DNA of 64,000 bases from Ophioderma brevispina (lineage: Eukaryota; Echinodermata; Ophiuroidea; Amphilepidida; Ophiodermatidae), in the NCBI GenBank assembly GCA_023653785.1, contig JAMKCH010019822.1, positions 1-64,000 of the forward strand, written 5' to 3'. The translations under genes and the position numbers were made by a program. The notes under the pieces were generated by a model, which did not search any database, was not told the DNA's origin, and was given only the letters and a program-made list of their open reading frames with translations. Positions 11,678-22,594 of the stretch are shown here, piece after piece. Position 1 is the stretch's first letter, and the number at the start of each line of letters is the position of its first letter.

Positions 11678-12067
11678 TGCATTATATTTATGGATTTGTT
11701 TAGGGTGATTACGTAATTACGTAATACGTGCTCGTCGGCGTTGGTCTGTTAATTGTATTTGTCTGTTTAATTGAATTTAAAGTACTGCATCACTGCTAGA
11801 TCATCAGAATGAGTATTAAAACAACCCTAACAGTGCATCGGCTATAATTCATTTCAAATCAACTACCCCTGTATGGAATTTACAAACATCTTCAACAGAG
11901 AGGGGGGTTGTGTGTATATCCAAAGGGCAACTCTATTTTCGTTTTTTCTTTAGTTTTTTTTGTCATGTGAGTGCGCAAAGTCGTATCTACATTATATGTT
12001 TTTTTACAGGAGAAGCATTTATGGTTCAGTCAGCAGAGAAGAGGTTTTCGAATGAAAGTATATATTA

Positions 12068-12406
12068 AGGTTCATTCATACTTCCACTGCACTGACACTG
12101 CGATGTTGTAGTTGTATTGTAGTAAAGTACTGCAAGTTCCGTACTTCCGCTGCAACTTCTAATCGATACTGCCAAAGTCAACTCAAGTCACTGCAGGTTA
12201 CGGGTTGCAGTACGCTGCAGTTTAAACTCGAGAAGGAGTGCAGAGTGAATTGCCGCGTTACTGTCGCACCCTATTTAACTGCGTCTTTGATGCATCGCCA
12301 TAATTTGAATTCGTTGCAGTACTGCATTGCGTTTGCCTCAGTAACGATTTTTGGTATGCTGCATTGCAACCACTGCACTGCAATGCAGTGAAGTATGAAC
12401 GAACCT
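12068..12406. mobile_element. 339 bp MITE with TTA target duplication
   Basis: The ends are inverted repeats: AGGTTCATTCATACTTC on the left and, read in reverse complement, AGGTTCGTTCATACTTC on the right. Both are flanked by TTA (12065-12067 and 12407-12409). A 3 bp TTA/TAA target duplication is characteristic of the PIF/Harbinger superfamily, so this is inferred to be a non-autonomous Harbinger-type element. The inside is full of CTGCA/TGCAG strings and has no open frame. The superfamily call rests only on the target duplication. Confidence 0.8.
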
Positions 12407-13222
12407 TTACCAAGCATAAAAATGTATATTTATGAAGATTTCCATTTCACATCAAGTCGATAATGAGACGTTAGACTAATGTAGGGCGGCCGGAATCTAC
12501 ACACATGATTTTCCTGTTGCGTGTATCAAGCACATAATTGAAGCCTTAATTAGCCTAATAACTCTGCAATACATTTTACTTGAAACACGTTTAATATATA
12601 CGTATATTTGTATTTATTTGAGATAACGGAGGGCAAGAAGGACATTCATACATTTTTATATGTTTTGAGGGTTTATTTAGATAAAATTAGACATAAACTT
12701 TGGTGTAAACAATGAAAATGGACGTTTAACAAAAATCTCTGGTGCAGCTTTGTCATCTACAGTCCTTCAAACCATCACCTTGGGCAATCATAAAATGGCG
12801 TATCTAATAACTAGTTTTCCTGGGGAGGCATGCAACAAAGCAAAAACTGCTACCAGTACCAGAATCTATTACATTCAATAGCGATTCTTTTTTGGTGCAA
12901 CAAAGTCGTGTCTACACCTAATTAGGCCTAATTAGCCCAATAGCTCTGTAAGAAATTGAGACTGTCACTTGAATACAGAGTGAATAAAAAAAATTGTGCA
13001 TGAAAAAAACACAAAATTGACTTGTCCTGTTTACTTCAACTGTGACGCCAATTATGTTTTCATGATCTGTATATTTTCAACTTTCCTTGCTAAAAAAAAG
13101 AAGGAAATAAAAATAAACCTTCAGAGCTTGGGGTGAATGTACTCTAGAGGGATAGGCCGCACACACAAATAAACCGTTCTTGGTGATCTGCATGAACAAA
13201 ATACAAAGCTGAGTTCTGAAAT
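12407..13222. other. Intergenic, with a degenerate direct repeat
   Basis: No gene. TTAATTAGCCTAATAACTCTG (near 12547; quoted within the 20-base limit as TTAATTAGCCTAATAACTC) resembles CTAATTAGCCCAATAGCTC near 12930. Similar words follow both (TACTTGAAACAC and CACTTGAATACA), suggesting an old duplication of about 60-70 bp. Confidence 0.4.
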
Positions 13223-13445
13223 GGAGGCTAACTTTAGACCTGCGGTTAAACCAGGGTTAGTCCTACAGGAGGACCTTGTTTCCTTTCAAAATACTGTGAA
13301 AGTTAAAGTGAGAAATTCCTCATGTTACAGCCCATCCATGAGGAATTTTCTCGCCAGTTACAGAACACTTTTAGAGTATGTTGTAAGAAAAAAAGGGTCC
13401 CCTCTTGTAGGACAACCTGGTTAAACCCAGTCTAAGTTAGTTCCC
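13223..13445. mobile_element. Long palindromic MITE-like element
   Basis: The two halves are inverted copies. Left-half words GGCTAACTTTAGAC, GGTTAAACCAGG, GTCCTACAGGAGG and AAATTCCTCATG all reappear in order on the reverse complement of the right half (AACTAACTTAGAC, GGTTTAACCAGG, GTCCTACAAGAGG, AAATTCCTCATG). The centre is near 13331. The open frame across it (13221-13424) is a by-product of this structure, not a gene. The arms differ by many small changes, so the element is old. No clear target duplication was found. Confidence 0.75.
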
Positions 13446-14848
13446 TTTAAGAATACCAACCATACATGAACGTAAAAAATTTAACACACAGTGAATAGGA
13501 GCGTCCATATCCCTCATAGGTTCATGTTAGTATATTAGTCCTTGTTCAGAGTGTGAAATGGAATCACTTGTTAAATTTTGAGCTTTACCAGGACGATCTG
13601 AATATGTGTGAATTATTGAATTTTGACCTTGTATTTCTGGGTATGATTACGGTTATAAACAAAGTTCTAAATACAGTGATGAATGAAACTTCATCGTGTG
13701 CTCAAGGAGATTGAGACTTCATAATGTATAGTAAGTTTTGTCGTCATACGAATAGTAATAAAAAAATATTAAACAGTAAACCATGGGGCCAAATATGCAT
13801 TAACACTTAACTGTTGTTATCGCGCTTAGTCACACTTTTTGTGTCAAATGAAGTGCTAAAGCCTCTAAGCTAACTGTAATGGGATTTAAGTTATACCAAT
13901 AAAATAAAAGCCCGACCTTTTCGCAAGCACCTGACTTAATTAGAATTGTCTCTACCACGAAATCACATATCTATAATTATGTGTAACAGTTCAGGTTTAT
14001 TATTGTTCATGTGTAAGGTAGAACGAGTGTGTGTGGTTTCACCCAAGAACACATACGCTTCTCCCTCCCTGGGTTCACAACTACCATGATACAGGATGTC
14101 TAAAAAGGGATTGTACTTCGTTTTCGTAAAAATATTATACTGAGTATTTATATCACGAGTCATATTAAAGTTGCAACGAGAGATTTTGAGTCATCCATAT
14201 ATTGTGTCATTTGTAATTATGTATATCAGATTGACCCTCAAATTAATTTTACCTTGATTGGTTACGAAATGCCTTGAAAGTGAAAAACATTAAAGGGGCT
14301 TTTTATTTGCTTCATATTTCACTATAAACATAGGCTGAATTATATTGGCTACTATGCGAAATAGAAATTTCAAATTTTTTGGACTGAAGAAAATATTTCT
14401 CAGTAGTCTTTCCGGTGGGGGATTTTTGATGGAAAGCTTTCCATCAATGCAAAAATCAAAATTTCACTATTTTTTGGGACACATGATATGTGAAATCTCT
14501 CGTTGAACCTTCAATTGTACCCTTGTATATCATGTGCAAATGCCATGGCAATCCACTCAGTAAGCCAGAGATATGCATCATAATTTTAAAGGGACTGTGT
14601 GTTTTTCACCCATTCCGATGGGATTTCCACAGTTTCCGGATTATCGTGATATATCCATTTCGACCAGTGCACATGCAAAAATGTACGTTAGAACTTGACA
14701 GGGACTGCTATTAACATTACAGTGTCTATCTGAATATAAAACTCTTATGTAAATAGCTATTAATCTTAAAAACATTGCAACGGTTACTATTGGAATGTGC
14801 AATTTCAGGTGCAACCTATAGTTTAATTTTAAGCAGAGCATTGGCACA
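13446..14848. other. No recognisable gene
   Basis: AT-rich. The short frames have no motif. A small self-complementary stretch (GGAAAGCTTTCC) occurs near 14431. Confidence 0.4.
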
Positions 14849-15132
14849 TCTATGAACTTTCTTAATTCCTTAGACTTATTTTTTCAAGTCTAACGAGACT
14901 GAATTAGTGACAAAACCTTTTGGGACTTAAAAACTTCAAATCCGTGAAAGGCTTTTAACTTAAAATAAGTCGTTTGATTTGAAAATAAACCTTTACATGA
15001 GTTAAAAACTGTTTATAAAATCAATTTAAAGATTTATTTGATCTAAAGGAGTTTTTTTTTAAATATCCCCAGAATTTTGTCATTAATTCATACTTAAAAA
15101 TAAGTCTAAGGAATTAAGAGAGAACTTTATGA
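14849..15132. mobile_element. Palindromic MITE-like element, about 284 bp
   Basis: The terminal inverted repeat is TTAATTCCTTAGACTTATTT on the left (from about 14862), with the same string on the reverse complement of the right end. It is extended outward by TATGAACTTTC / CATAAAGTTCTC and inward by TAGTGACAAAA / TAATGACAAAA. The interior is AT-rich without coding capacity. It behaves like a MITE, but no target duplication was identified. Confidence 0.75.
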
Positions 15133-15244
15133 CTGATAGTCCAATAAGCTAATTGTACGAAATTAATAACGCCATGTATGACCTACTTGTTAAATGAAAT
15201 GAATTTAATGTTCTTCCACTTGTTCTCTTTCTAACAAACTTGTG

Positions 15245-15560
15245 AGGGCACGTGTGGTCCAGTGGATTGAGCACTCGCCCCGCAATCGAAAGGCGATGGT
15301 TCTGAGTCCCACTTCGGCCAACGGTTTTGTTCCCTTTGATAAGGCCTTTACTTACTTACTCCTCTCCACACAGGGTGTCAATCAATGGGTACAATGCTTT
15401 CAATGCTGGGAAGTTAACATACTCGCTGTCGGGAGGAGTGGCGAACCCCCCACAAGCAACATAATAAGGCGGAGTCTTGCCCAACTCGGAAAAGAGAGAT
15501 GAGCACGCCGCGCATGAGCTTGTTCGGCACAGATGACTTACCTTTTTCTGACACCTTTTT
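15245..15560 (+). mobile_element. tRNA-derived SINE
   Basis: The first 75 bp resemble a tRNA gene. A box-A-like GTGGTCCAGTGGATTGAGC is followed by CACTCGCCCCGCAATCG and a box-B-like GGTTCTGAGTCCC, which has one extra base relative to GGTTCGAGTCC. The tRNA-unrelated body follows with CACACAGGGTGTCAATC, ATGGGTACAATGC and CTCGCTGTCGGGAGGAG. This arrangement (internal RNA polymerase III promoter plus unrelated body) is that of a SINE. The 3' limit is uncertain. The frame at 15242-15502 is not a protein gene. Confidence 0.8.
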
Positions 15561-17741
15561 ACAAGACACGAAGTCCCAAATATTATATATCTCTAGGTCA
15601 TCCACACTTCAAGCTACATCTCATTTTTCCCCAACTTTCAAAATGTCAATTTTGTTCTAATTGCTAGTGTTAAGTCATACCAACACCTTATATTACTGTT
15701 TCTTTGAAAAAACAGACGCTTAATAAGCATTTAAGCGGTCTGAAATGCCATTTACGACTCTTTCTACAGCCCTCAAACGAAGCATAAAAATCATCATTTC
15801 TTGACAACTGCGGCGTGTTACGCTTAGCCACTTACAGAGGTCTTTACTACAACTAATGTCCAAATACAACCGTGCAAAAAAATAGCTTGGATGACAATCG
15901 GGGCTCAATTTGTTTACATTTGTGAAAAATCGTTGATAGTGGCTTTAATTCTATATAGTTGAAAAATCCACGCCCAATAGTTTACCGCGGACAAGGATTT
16001 TCATGATATTAGCATTTTAATTTCTTTCTTGTAAAAATAACTTTACATTACATATTTAAACTAACAAGCAATTTATTTACAAGTTACTTCCACTTAAATT
16101 GATCAAAAAAAAAAAAAAAAAAAAATAATCTTAGTACGCAACCTAAAAGTTTTGACATAACTAAAGGCATACGGCAAGTTTTTTGATTCGAATTGATCAT
16201 GATTGTTTCAACCTTTGTAAGCAGGTTAGCCCACGATTCATACGCTTTACAATTTTTTTTATGATATTCGTCCTTATAAAGGTAAGAAAACTAATACATG
16301 TGGCTAATATTTAAAGAATCATAATGCTGGATTGCTGGAAAATCACTGCCCCCGGTTGCCTGATGGCCAAAAATATGTTTAACTGTGTAACTCCATTGGA
16401 ATTGGTGAAAACAGATAGCCTTATCACCGGTAAATACAAGTCCTATTCGTTCCTGTACAAATGGGCGAGATGAAAACGGTATTTTCTCCTCATGAGCTCA
16501 GACCTTAAATCTAATTCTGTTTTGAAGCATCATCATAATAGATAAGTGTATTTATCCCCGTTTTTTTCGAGCTCCTGACTGTGAGGACTAGCATGCACCG
16601 TGTATCCTCCAGGTCAGGCTACTTTTTCAGTCTGTGTTCCCCTTAAGAAATACGGTTAATATTGGTATGTCAGATCAAAATAAAAGTATCAGTGCCAACC
16701 TTTTTTTGATATTCTGTACACATTTTTATACTTAACCTTATCAGTCATTTTTAGTTTGCCTCTGTTTCTCATGTTATTCCGCGGTGTGATGATTTACAAT
16801 TCGGTTTATCTCTGCTTTTGCCATGCACGCACGGATTGCAATGGACATTCGTGCACTGGTTATAAACAAAGATGAAACTGGGGTAGGCCTATAACTCAAT
16901 TGACCCTGTAATCCAAATCCACGACGTTCTTTTACAACTCATTAATACACAAATTGGTGCAAATGGACTTGGGGCTTATTGATAGTTTACGAGTATATAC
17001 CGTTGGACTTACAAAAACAAATAAGATGAAATAAATGGCATTTGAAAGTTGTTTCAAACCCTGTTTTTAAAAAAAATGCTAGGAATTTAAGTAAAGTGTT
17101 TTTCAAATTTGATGTAAAAAACCTTTCCCAATTGTGTTCACTTTTAGATAAATTAAATATTGAAAGACATTTCTTTAGACATTAGGCAAAAGTGATGTTA
17201 AATGGATATCTTTTTCTACAGTTAATATCCACGGCAAGCACTCGCAAATCATTTTAATGGGATTACGTGAATGAAAACCTTTGTTACCATGTTACACAAT
17301 CTGCCATATTGAACAAAATGAGAGAAAACAAAACATTTTCCACAATCTCTGAATATAGCTGTTAACTTCGAAGCTCAATATAGAGGTGAAGCATAATGCT
17401 ACATCCATCTTCAATCCGAGACGGTTTTTATTTTCAATGGTTATTTTTATCACAGCACTACGTCTCGGGGGGATCAACAACCTTTTACTCATATGGATTG
17501 ATACAAAAATGATTTCAATACAAATGGAAATCCACGTATTTGCCACATAATAATGGTCTCTCTTCATTGACTTTGGCTTTATTGTAGAAACTACATTATA
17601 GTCTAAGTGAAATTTCCTAATTTTAACATATGGTTTACAAAACGCCGGGGGGTTGGGGGGAATCTCCTCAGGAGAATTGAAGTCATATCAATTCACATAG
17701 AGTTATATATATATTCATTTCTTCTTTCATAGTGGATATTA
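15561..17741. other. No recognisable gene; poly(A) run
   Basis: AT-rich DNA with an A-tract of about 20 at 16107-16126. Frames such as 17292-17567 (minus) have no recognisable motif. Confidence 0.4.
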
Positions 17742-17862
17742 CAGTAATTTAGATATAATATATTGATTCGTATATGAATCTCATGTTTAAGTGAATTCTT
17801 CTACTTAGATATATATTATTCTTAAACGAATCTCATGATTAAGTGAATTCGTCTCTATGGTT
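17742..17862 (+). repeat. Two-copy short tandem repeat
   Basis: GAATCTCATGTTTAAGTGAATTCTTCT-like sequence near 17777 recurs as GAATCTCATGATTAAGTGAATTCGTCT near 17831 (keys: GAATCTCATG, TTAAGTGAATTC). Both are preceded by TAGATATA..TATT. Unit length is about 55-60 bp. Confidence 0.65.
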
Positions 17863-19337
17863 CTTGGTAACATCTAAAGAATTAAAACTACTATATAGTG
17901 GAAATTGCAATTTTGTTTTGCGAGACGTTTACTTTTATTGTAACATTTTATGTAGCTAATTAAAATGATCCTGATTTCTTCATGTTTGCCTCTTTGTTTT
18001 TTAAACCAATAGAATTTTTTGTTTTTTCCGCATCAGCATTCACTACTAAATTAATCACGAAAGACAAGAATTGTGCCGGCTTTTATGACCTTTCAGTAAG
18101 AGTTCGTCCTTTGTGTTCATTTAACACGATCATCAACGCCTTCTTCCCACAGTAAATTTTTCTACTGTTTCTTTGATGTATTTTTTAGAATTGGAAGCCG
18201 CCCATTACTGCAATGTGAGAAAACACAGAAGTCAAAGAAGAATTAGAGAAGTCGGCCATCACACCCAGGAACAATTATTTGGCATGAGCTTGCACAAATT
18301 ATAAACCGTGCCAAATATCTACCTATATATTCACCCCTATTGGTCGCAGATTTAAAAGGGGGATGGCCCATTTAAGTCATAATTCCTTTCAATCTTTGAT
18401 AGAACCCCATCTGTGTATTTTCGGCCGATATTTCAACCCGTTTTGACAGTGAGAGCTGAAAACGTGATTTTGGGGGTAATCCCCCCTAGAATACTGTGTG
18501 GAATAATTGGTCAACAAAATGGGGCATATTTTCGCTCATAACATGCAAACCAACTACCTTTTAGCCCTCAGATCTACAGTGTAAATGAGAAAAATAGTAG
18601 CTTTCTTCTGATAAACTAAAATTTTGCTACTGAGGGACGAGGCTATTAGCTATCGGACATGGACCTTTACAATGGCATATGGACTTTGTTATGGTCCACA
18701 TTCTCTGCCCAGGTCGCAGTTCAATCAAGCTCTTACTTACAATCTATCAATTCAGACACATGCATGTTATGCAGACGATTAACATCTGGGGCATGTGGAC
18801 CCATTATTTCGTTTTTCGCGCGCCATTTTTTTGCCCTAATTTATGTAATTGCTAAATATACATTGGGGCATAATTTTGTGGAAAAAATGCAATCGATAAT
18901 GGCTTTTTTTTATACTAAGTAGCATAAATAACATTTTAGTGTGCGCTATTCAAAAATTTTTTTTTGGCCGTAAAGCGTACTGGGTACCTTTTTTCTAATA
19001 TTTATTTCAGCAATGTATGACTTTATTTCCTATTATCATGATCCACATTTTATGGAAACAAGTCTTTTTGGAAAAGTCTTTTTCACTTCCGGGCGGTGGG
19101 AGAAATTTCTGCCCATCATAAAAATTCGGTTTGTGGACCGTCATTTTGAATCTTCGGCACCATCGGGAGTGCAGAAGACTTATGCACTACGTGGTGAAGC
19201 GCAACATCAATGCCGCCATATGGTTGTCCCTGTTCGGCAGGACCACTAAATCGATGTTATTTTAACACCCCATTTACAAGCGGAGCAAGAGCAACTGCTT
19301 TTATTAAGGGTCCACCACGCTAAATCATCCTCGCTTT
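17863..19337. other. No recognisable gene
   Basis: Mostly AT-rich. The frames at 18659-18922 and 19013-19249 lack recognisable motifs. The stretch immediately upstream of the reverse transcriptase relic (about 19250-19337) may be its degraded 5' part. Confidence 0.35.
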
Positions 19338-20111
19338 GTGCAATTGGTAAAGTTCTGTCACTACGTACATTCACTGCACAAACAGAGTGGGAAGATGAAC
19401 ATCAAGAAAGGTGTTCGACAAGGAGACACAGTTTCACCCAAACTATTTACAACTCTGTTTGGAGCGTGTATCCGCGCACTGACTGAGGTGAGGAATAAAT
19501 ATAAACTCGAGAAAATGTTAGATCATTTGAGGTTTGCAGATGACATTGTAGTCGTTGGGGGTAGTGCTAAGTGCTTTAGAGGATTATGCTCAGGAAACTT
19601 GCAGATGCCAGCATACTTTGTTGACGGAAAATGAAACATGAAGAAAACGAAAGAATGACAAATTCACTGAACTCGACATTGACGAAGTAGAAGATACCTC
19701 TATTGGGAAATATGGGAAACCTCAATAATATCACGAGAGAGAAAGAGCAGAGACCTGGGCATTGACAAATTAAATTGGAGAGAAGATGGCAGCATCTCAA
19801 TACAACTGGAAAGAAATATGCTTGGAATTAACCTCTATATAAAGACTTGGTGAGGGAAGCAAACACAAGTCCAAGAACATTCTGGAACATCAAGCCAGAG
19901 CTTAATAATGCTGGGCAGACCCATCAGCAGAGGACAGATAACAGAAAAGCAAGGTGTTCACATCCTTGACAAAATTTACCGTGTTATTCAGAATGTTTTT
20001 GCGACACAATCATTCAAAAGCATTCAGACGGGGATTCAGGCATTGTCTTTAAGGCTTGTAGTAAGAAATATTGAGCCTCAGCAAGTGAAAGATGGATTAG
20101 CCCGGGATTAG
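19338..20111 (+). pseudogene. RTE-like LINE relic (reverse transcriptase fragment)
   Basis: The frame at 19338-19634 contains KKGVRQGDTVSPKLF (residues 23-37) and LRFADDIVVVGG (64-75). These are the conserved finger/palm motifs of non-LTR reverse transcriptases, with the catalytic FADD at 19533-19544. The wording is closest to RTE-type elements as I know them. The frame then breaks, and downstream pieces in other frames (a box like LERNMLGINL near 19806) match the C-terminal part of such proteins. With frameshifts, stops and 5' truncation it cannot be active. The right limit is approximate. Confidence 0.85.
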
Positions 20112-20572
20112 CACATATCAATAGCAATGTCTGTGATCTGATGACAACATGCTTTTCAAGTTTGGTAAAATGCTGGCAGTAATGTCAGCATCCTTGGTTC
20201 CCAGAATTGCCACAACTGCCACCCCTCCCCCAGGAACTCTTCCTGTTTTTTACTGTTTTTTTTTTGCAGATCTAAACATCCCACTTGTTTTCAACTCGTG
20301 AAGTGATTTTCAGTAAGGGTCCTTTTCATTATATCATTTTTTTTTCATGCCATTCATTCCCTTTAAGCTTTAAGGCGTCACTTTCATAACGCGCCGCCAA
20401 TCAGGATCTCTAGCCTAACGACGCCAAGCCTTCAGACCTATTCTTTTAAATATCAAGTCGGCGACAAAGTATATAGTCTGGAGGATCACAAAGCCGGAAA
20501 ATAACATAAATGAACTATAATCCCCACACAGTAAGCTGACCTCTGACCTCTCATTCCTGACATTGTAAACTG
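20112..20572. other. No recognisable gene
   Basis: Low-complexity T-runs only, with no coding or RNA signal seen. Confidence 0.4.
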
Positions 20573-20700
20573 TTTTTTTTTAAGAATTAACAAAAAAACA
20601 AAAAAACTAAAAATAATCTCTCTCTCTCTCACACACACCATACACACACACACACAACCTTGGCCACACCAACACCCACCCACACACAACACACACACAT
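20573..20700. repeat. Low-complexity (CT)n and (CA)n tract
   Basis: A (TC)n block at about 20618-20630 passes into (AC)n interspersed with ACCC at 20631-20699. This is a compound microsatellite. The minus-strand frame over it is an artefact of simple sequence. Confidence 0.9.
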
Positions 20701-20803
20701 TTCCCTAAGACTGGCATTTTTTGATTCTTTGAATTAATTTGTCCAATCTTGTTAATAATTTTTAAAGAAATATAAACCATCACTGGCTTTACTCCCGCAA
20801 GTG

Positions 20804-21912
20804 CCGGTGTAGAAGTAATTTAGTCCGCGTACTCATAGTCCTGCTACAACGTAAAGAAAGGGCGTTCGATTCAGTTGACTCTTCACGCAACATTTACCAG
20901 GAGCTAGAACACATTTGTAACACATCTCAAGTAATAAGGGTTTGAGTGAATTAAATATGTTTACAGACTGACAGACACCAACCCCTGAAACGTGATTCTT
21001 AAGTGCCGCATTGGTGCCCTTAAGGAGAGGGGGCCAAAACAAGTTTGTAACAGGGTCAAATTTGTAAATGATCCCAATAATGTTGAAAGCACCCAAGTAT
21101 GTGTTCTAACCATTAAGGATTCAGAAAAGGTTAGTTTGTAATATGTACAGCCTAAAGTTTCCGAGTTATAGGCGAAAAACTCAAAATCAATAAAAGGGTC
21201 AACTTTCAGTTGTACAGGGGTCAATTTTAATTGCTCCGATGTGGATAAAAAAATGGGTGCAAATTAAGTGGTGGTGGACCTCATAGGATAAAATTAAGAA
21301 GTGAATTTTTTTGAGTGTCTCAATGCTTGCTTAAGAAGTAGAGGGGTACAAGATCAGCCCTATTGATGCAATGACGTTGGACCTTCTTTGCCCCCATACA
21401 TCGGGGAACTACTCATTTAGACGTCACAACTATTCCTTATTTTAATCTATGATTCCTGCCAATAATTTGCACCATTTTTTATCCAAATCGAGCAACTTTA
21501 AATTTGACCCCTGTTACAACTGAAATTGACCCTTATTATTGATTTTGCTGTTTTTTTAGCCATAACTCTGAAACTTTAGGCTGTACATATTACAAATATA
21601 CCTTTTCTGAATCCTTATGGTTAGACACATAAATTGGTGTGTCTTTTCAACAATGATTGGGATCAATTTACAATTGGACCCCTGTACACAACTTTTTGTT
21701 TTGGGCCCCCTCTCCTTAAGGCACACTTGCGGCACTTAGAATCACGTTTCAGGGGTTTCTGTCATTCTGTCAACATTTTTACTCACTCAAACCGTTTTGT
21801 ACTTGAGATGTTTACAAATGTTGCTAGCTCCAGGGCTAATAGTTTCATGCTAATTCCGTTATCGTTTGCACGACTGTGGTCCCGGCGGACTATACCTCTG
21901 CTTTCACACCGC
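20804..21912 (+). mobile_element. MITE family M1, copy 3, split by a foldback
   Basis: The left part (20804-20896) starts CCGGTGTAGAAG and carries CGCGTACTCATAGTCC, TCAGTTGACTCTTCACGC and CAACATT, as in copy 1. The right part resumes at about 21836 with AGTTTCATGC, TTCCGTTATCGT and ends CTTTCACACCG. Joined, the two parts match the complete copy at 10027-10194. The 939 bp between them is a separate inverted-repeat element, so M1 was here first. Confidence 0.8.
20897..21835. mobile_element. 939 bp foldback element
   Basis: The inverted arms are about 365 bp each. The left end CCAGGAGCTAG, then CATTTGTAA and ACATCTCAAGTA, is matched by the reverse complement of the right end (CCTGGAGCTAG, CATTTGTAA, ACATCTCAAGTA). 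Deeper in, CCCCTGAAACGTGATTCT, CCTTAAGGAGAGGGGGCC and CAGGGGTCAATTTTAATTG pair with matching strings in the right arm. The 200 bp centre is unique. There is no open frame of interest. Flanking target duplications are not clear, but the interrupted M1 element proves insertion. It shares the CAGGGGTCAA motif with the foldbacks at 1736 and 59344. Confidence 0.85.
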
Positions 21913-22475
21913 GGATTAAGGTGATGCTTTCGCGATGTATCAGTAGTATACAATGCCGGCCACGTTGCTTTTCCTTATGATGACAGTACGACGCCTTACT
22001 GGTATTTACAATTCACAGGTCGTGCTCCATATTATGACTAAACGATTATAGGACTTGGCCTTTTTAATTCATTAGTTTGACACATGAGACATTGCTTCGA
22101 TAATATCATGGTCTGGGCGCAGATGACTTCATACGTCACACCTGGTTAATTCCTATTATTACTACAATGTAACAGCTCGGGGGTACCTACCTTTCCTTAG
22201 CTTGAGATGGAACATTTTCACATAATTTAATCGAGTTAAAACATGATCTATAAAGTTTGAGTCAAATATAAAATCAATTGAAGTGCATTTAAATTCGACG
22301 CAATGCGATTTTGATTATCATTTGATTTATAATAGTAAGGCTTGGCTATTATTTACGTTTTGTGCAGTACTTATTCCTTGTCCGCTTCAAATTGTGATTA
22401 TATTTTGCAAAAATCCAGTGTCTGCTCCTTGTATGCGCCTTTATGATTTGATTTTGGAAGAAAAACTGTATGCAT
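21913..22475. other. No recognisable gene
   Basis: AT-rich; frames on both strands overlap with no motif. Confidence 0.4.
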
Positions 22476-22594
22476 TTATCTACTTCCTGTCGAAGCGAGC
22501 GATTTCTACTCGTGAGCATGCTTGACAACTTGATCTTCTTGGTCAATCCGGTATTGCGCACACCAATCGCTCGCTGGGACTGGAAGTAGTAGAT
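22476..22594. repeat. Short inverted repeat
   Basis: CTACTTCCTGTCGAAGCGAGCGATT (key words CTACTTCC, GCGAGCGATT) at about 22480-22504 is matched by the reverse complement of AATCGCTCGC...GGAAGTAG at 22564-22589. It could be a small MITE remnant or a hairpin. There is no other support. Confidence 0.5.

Noticed and set aside
13221..13424. 67-codon frame
   Set aside because: Spans a palindromic element; not a gene.
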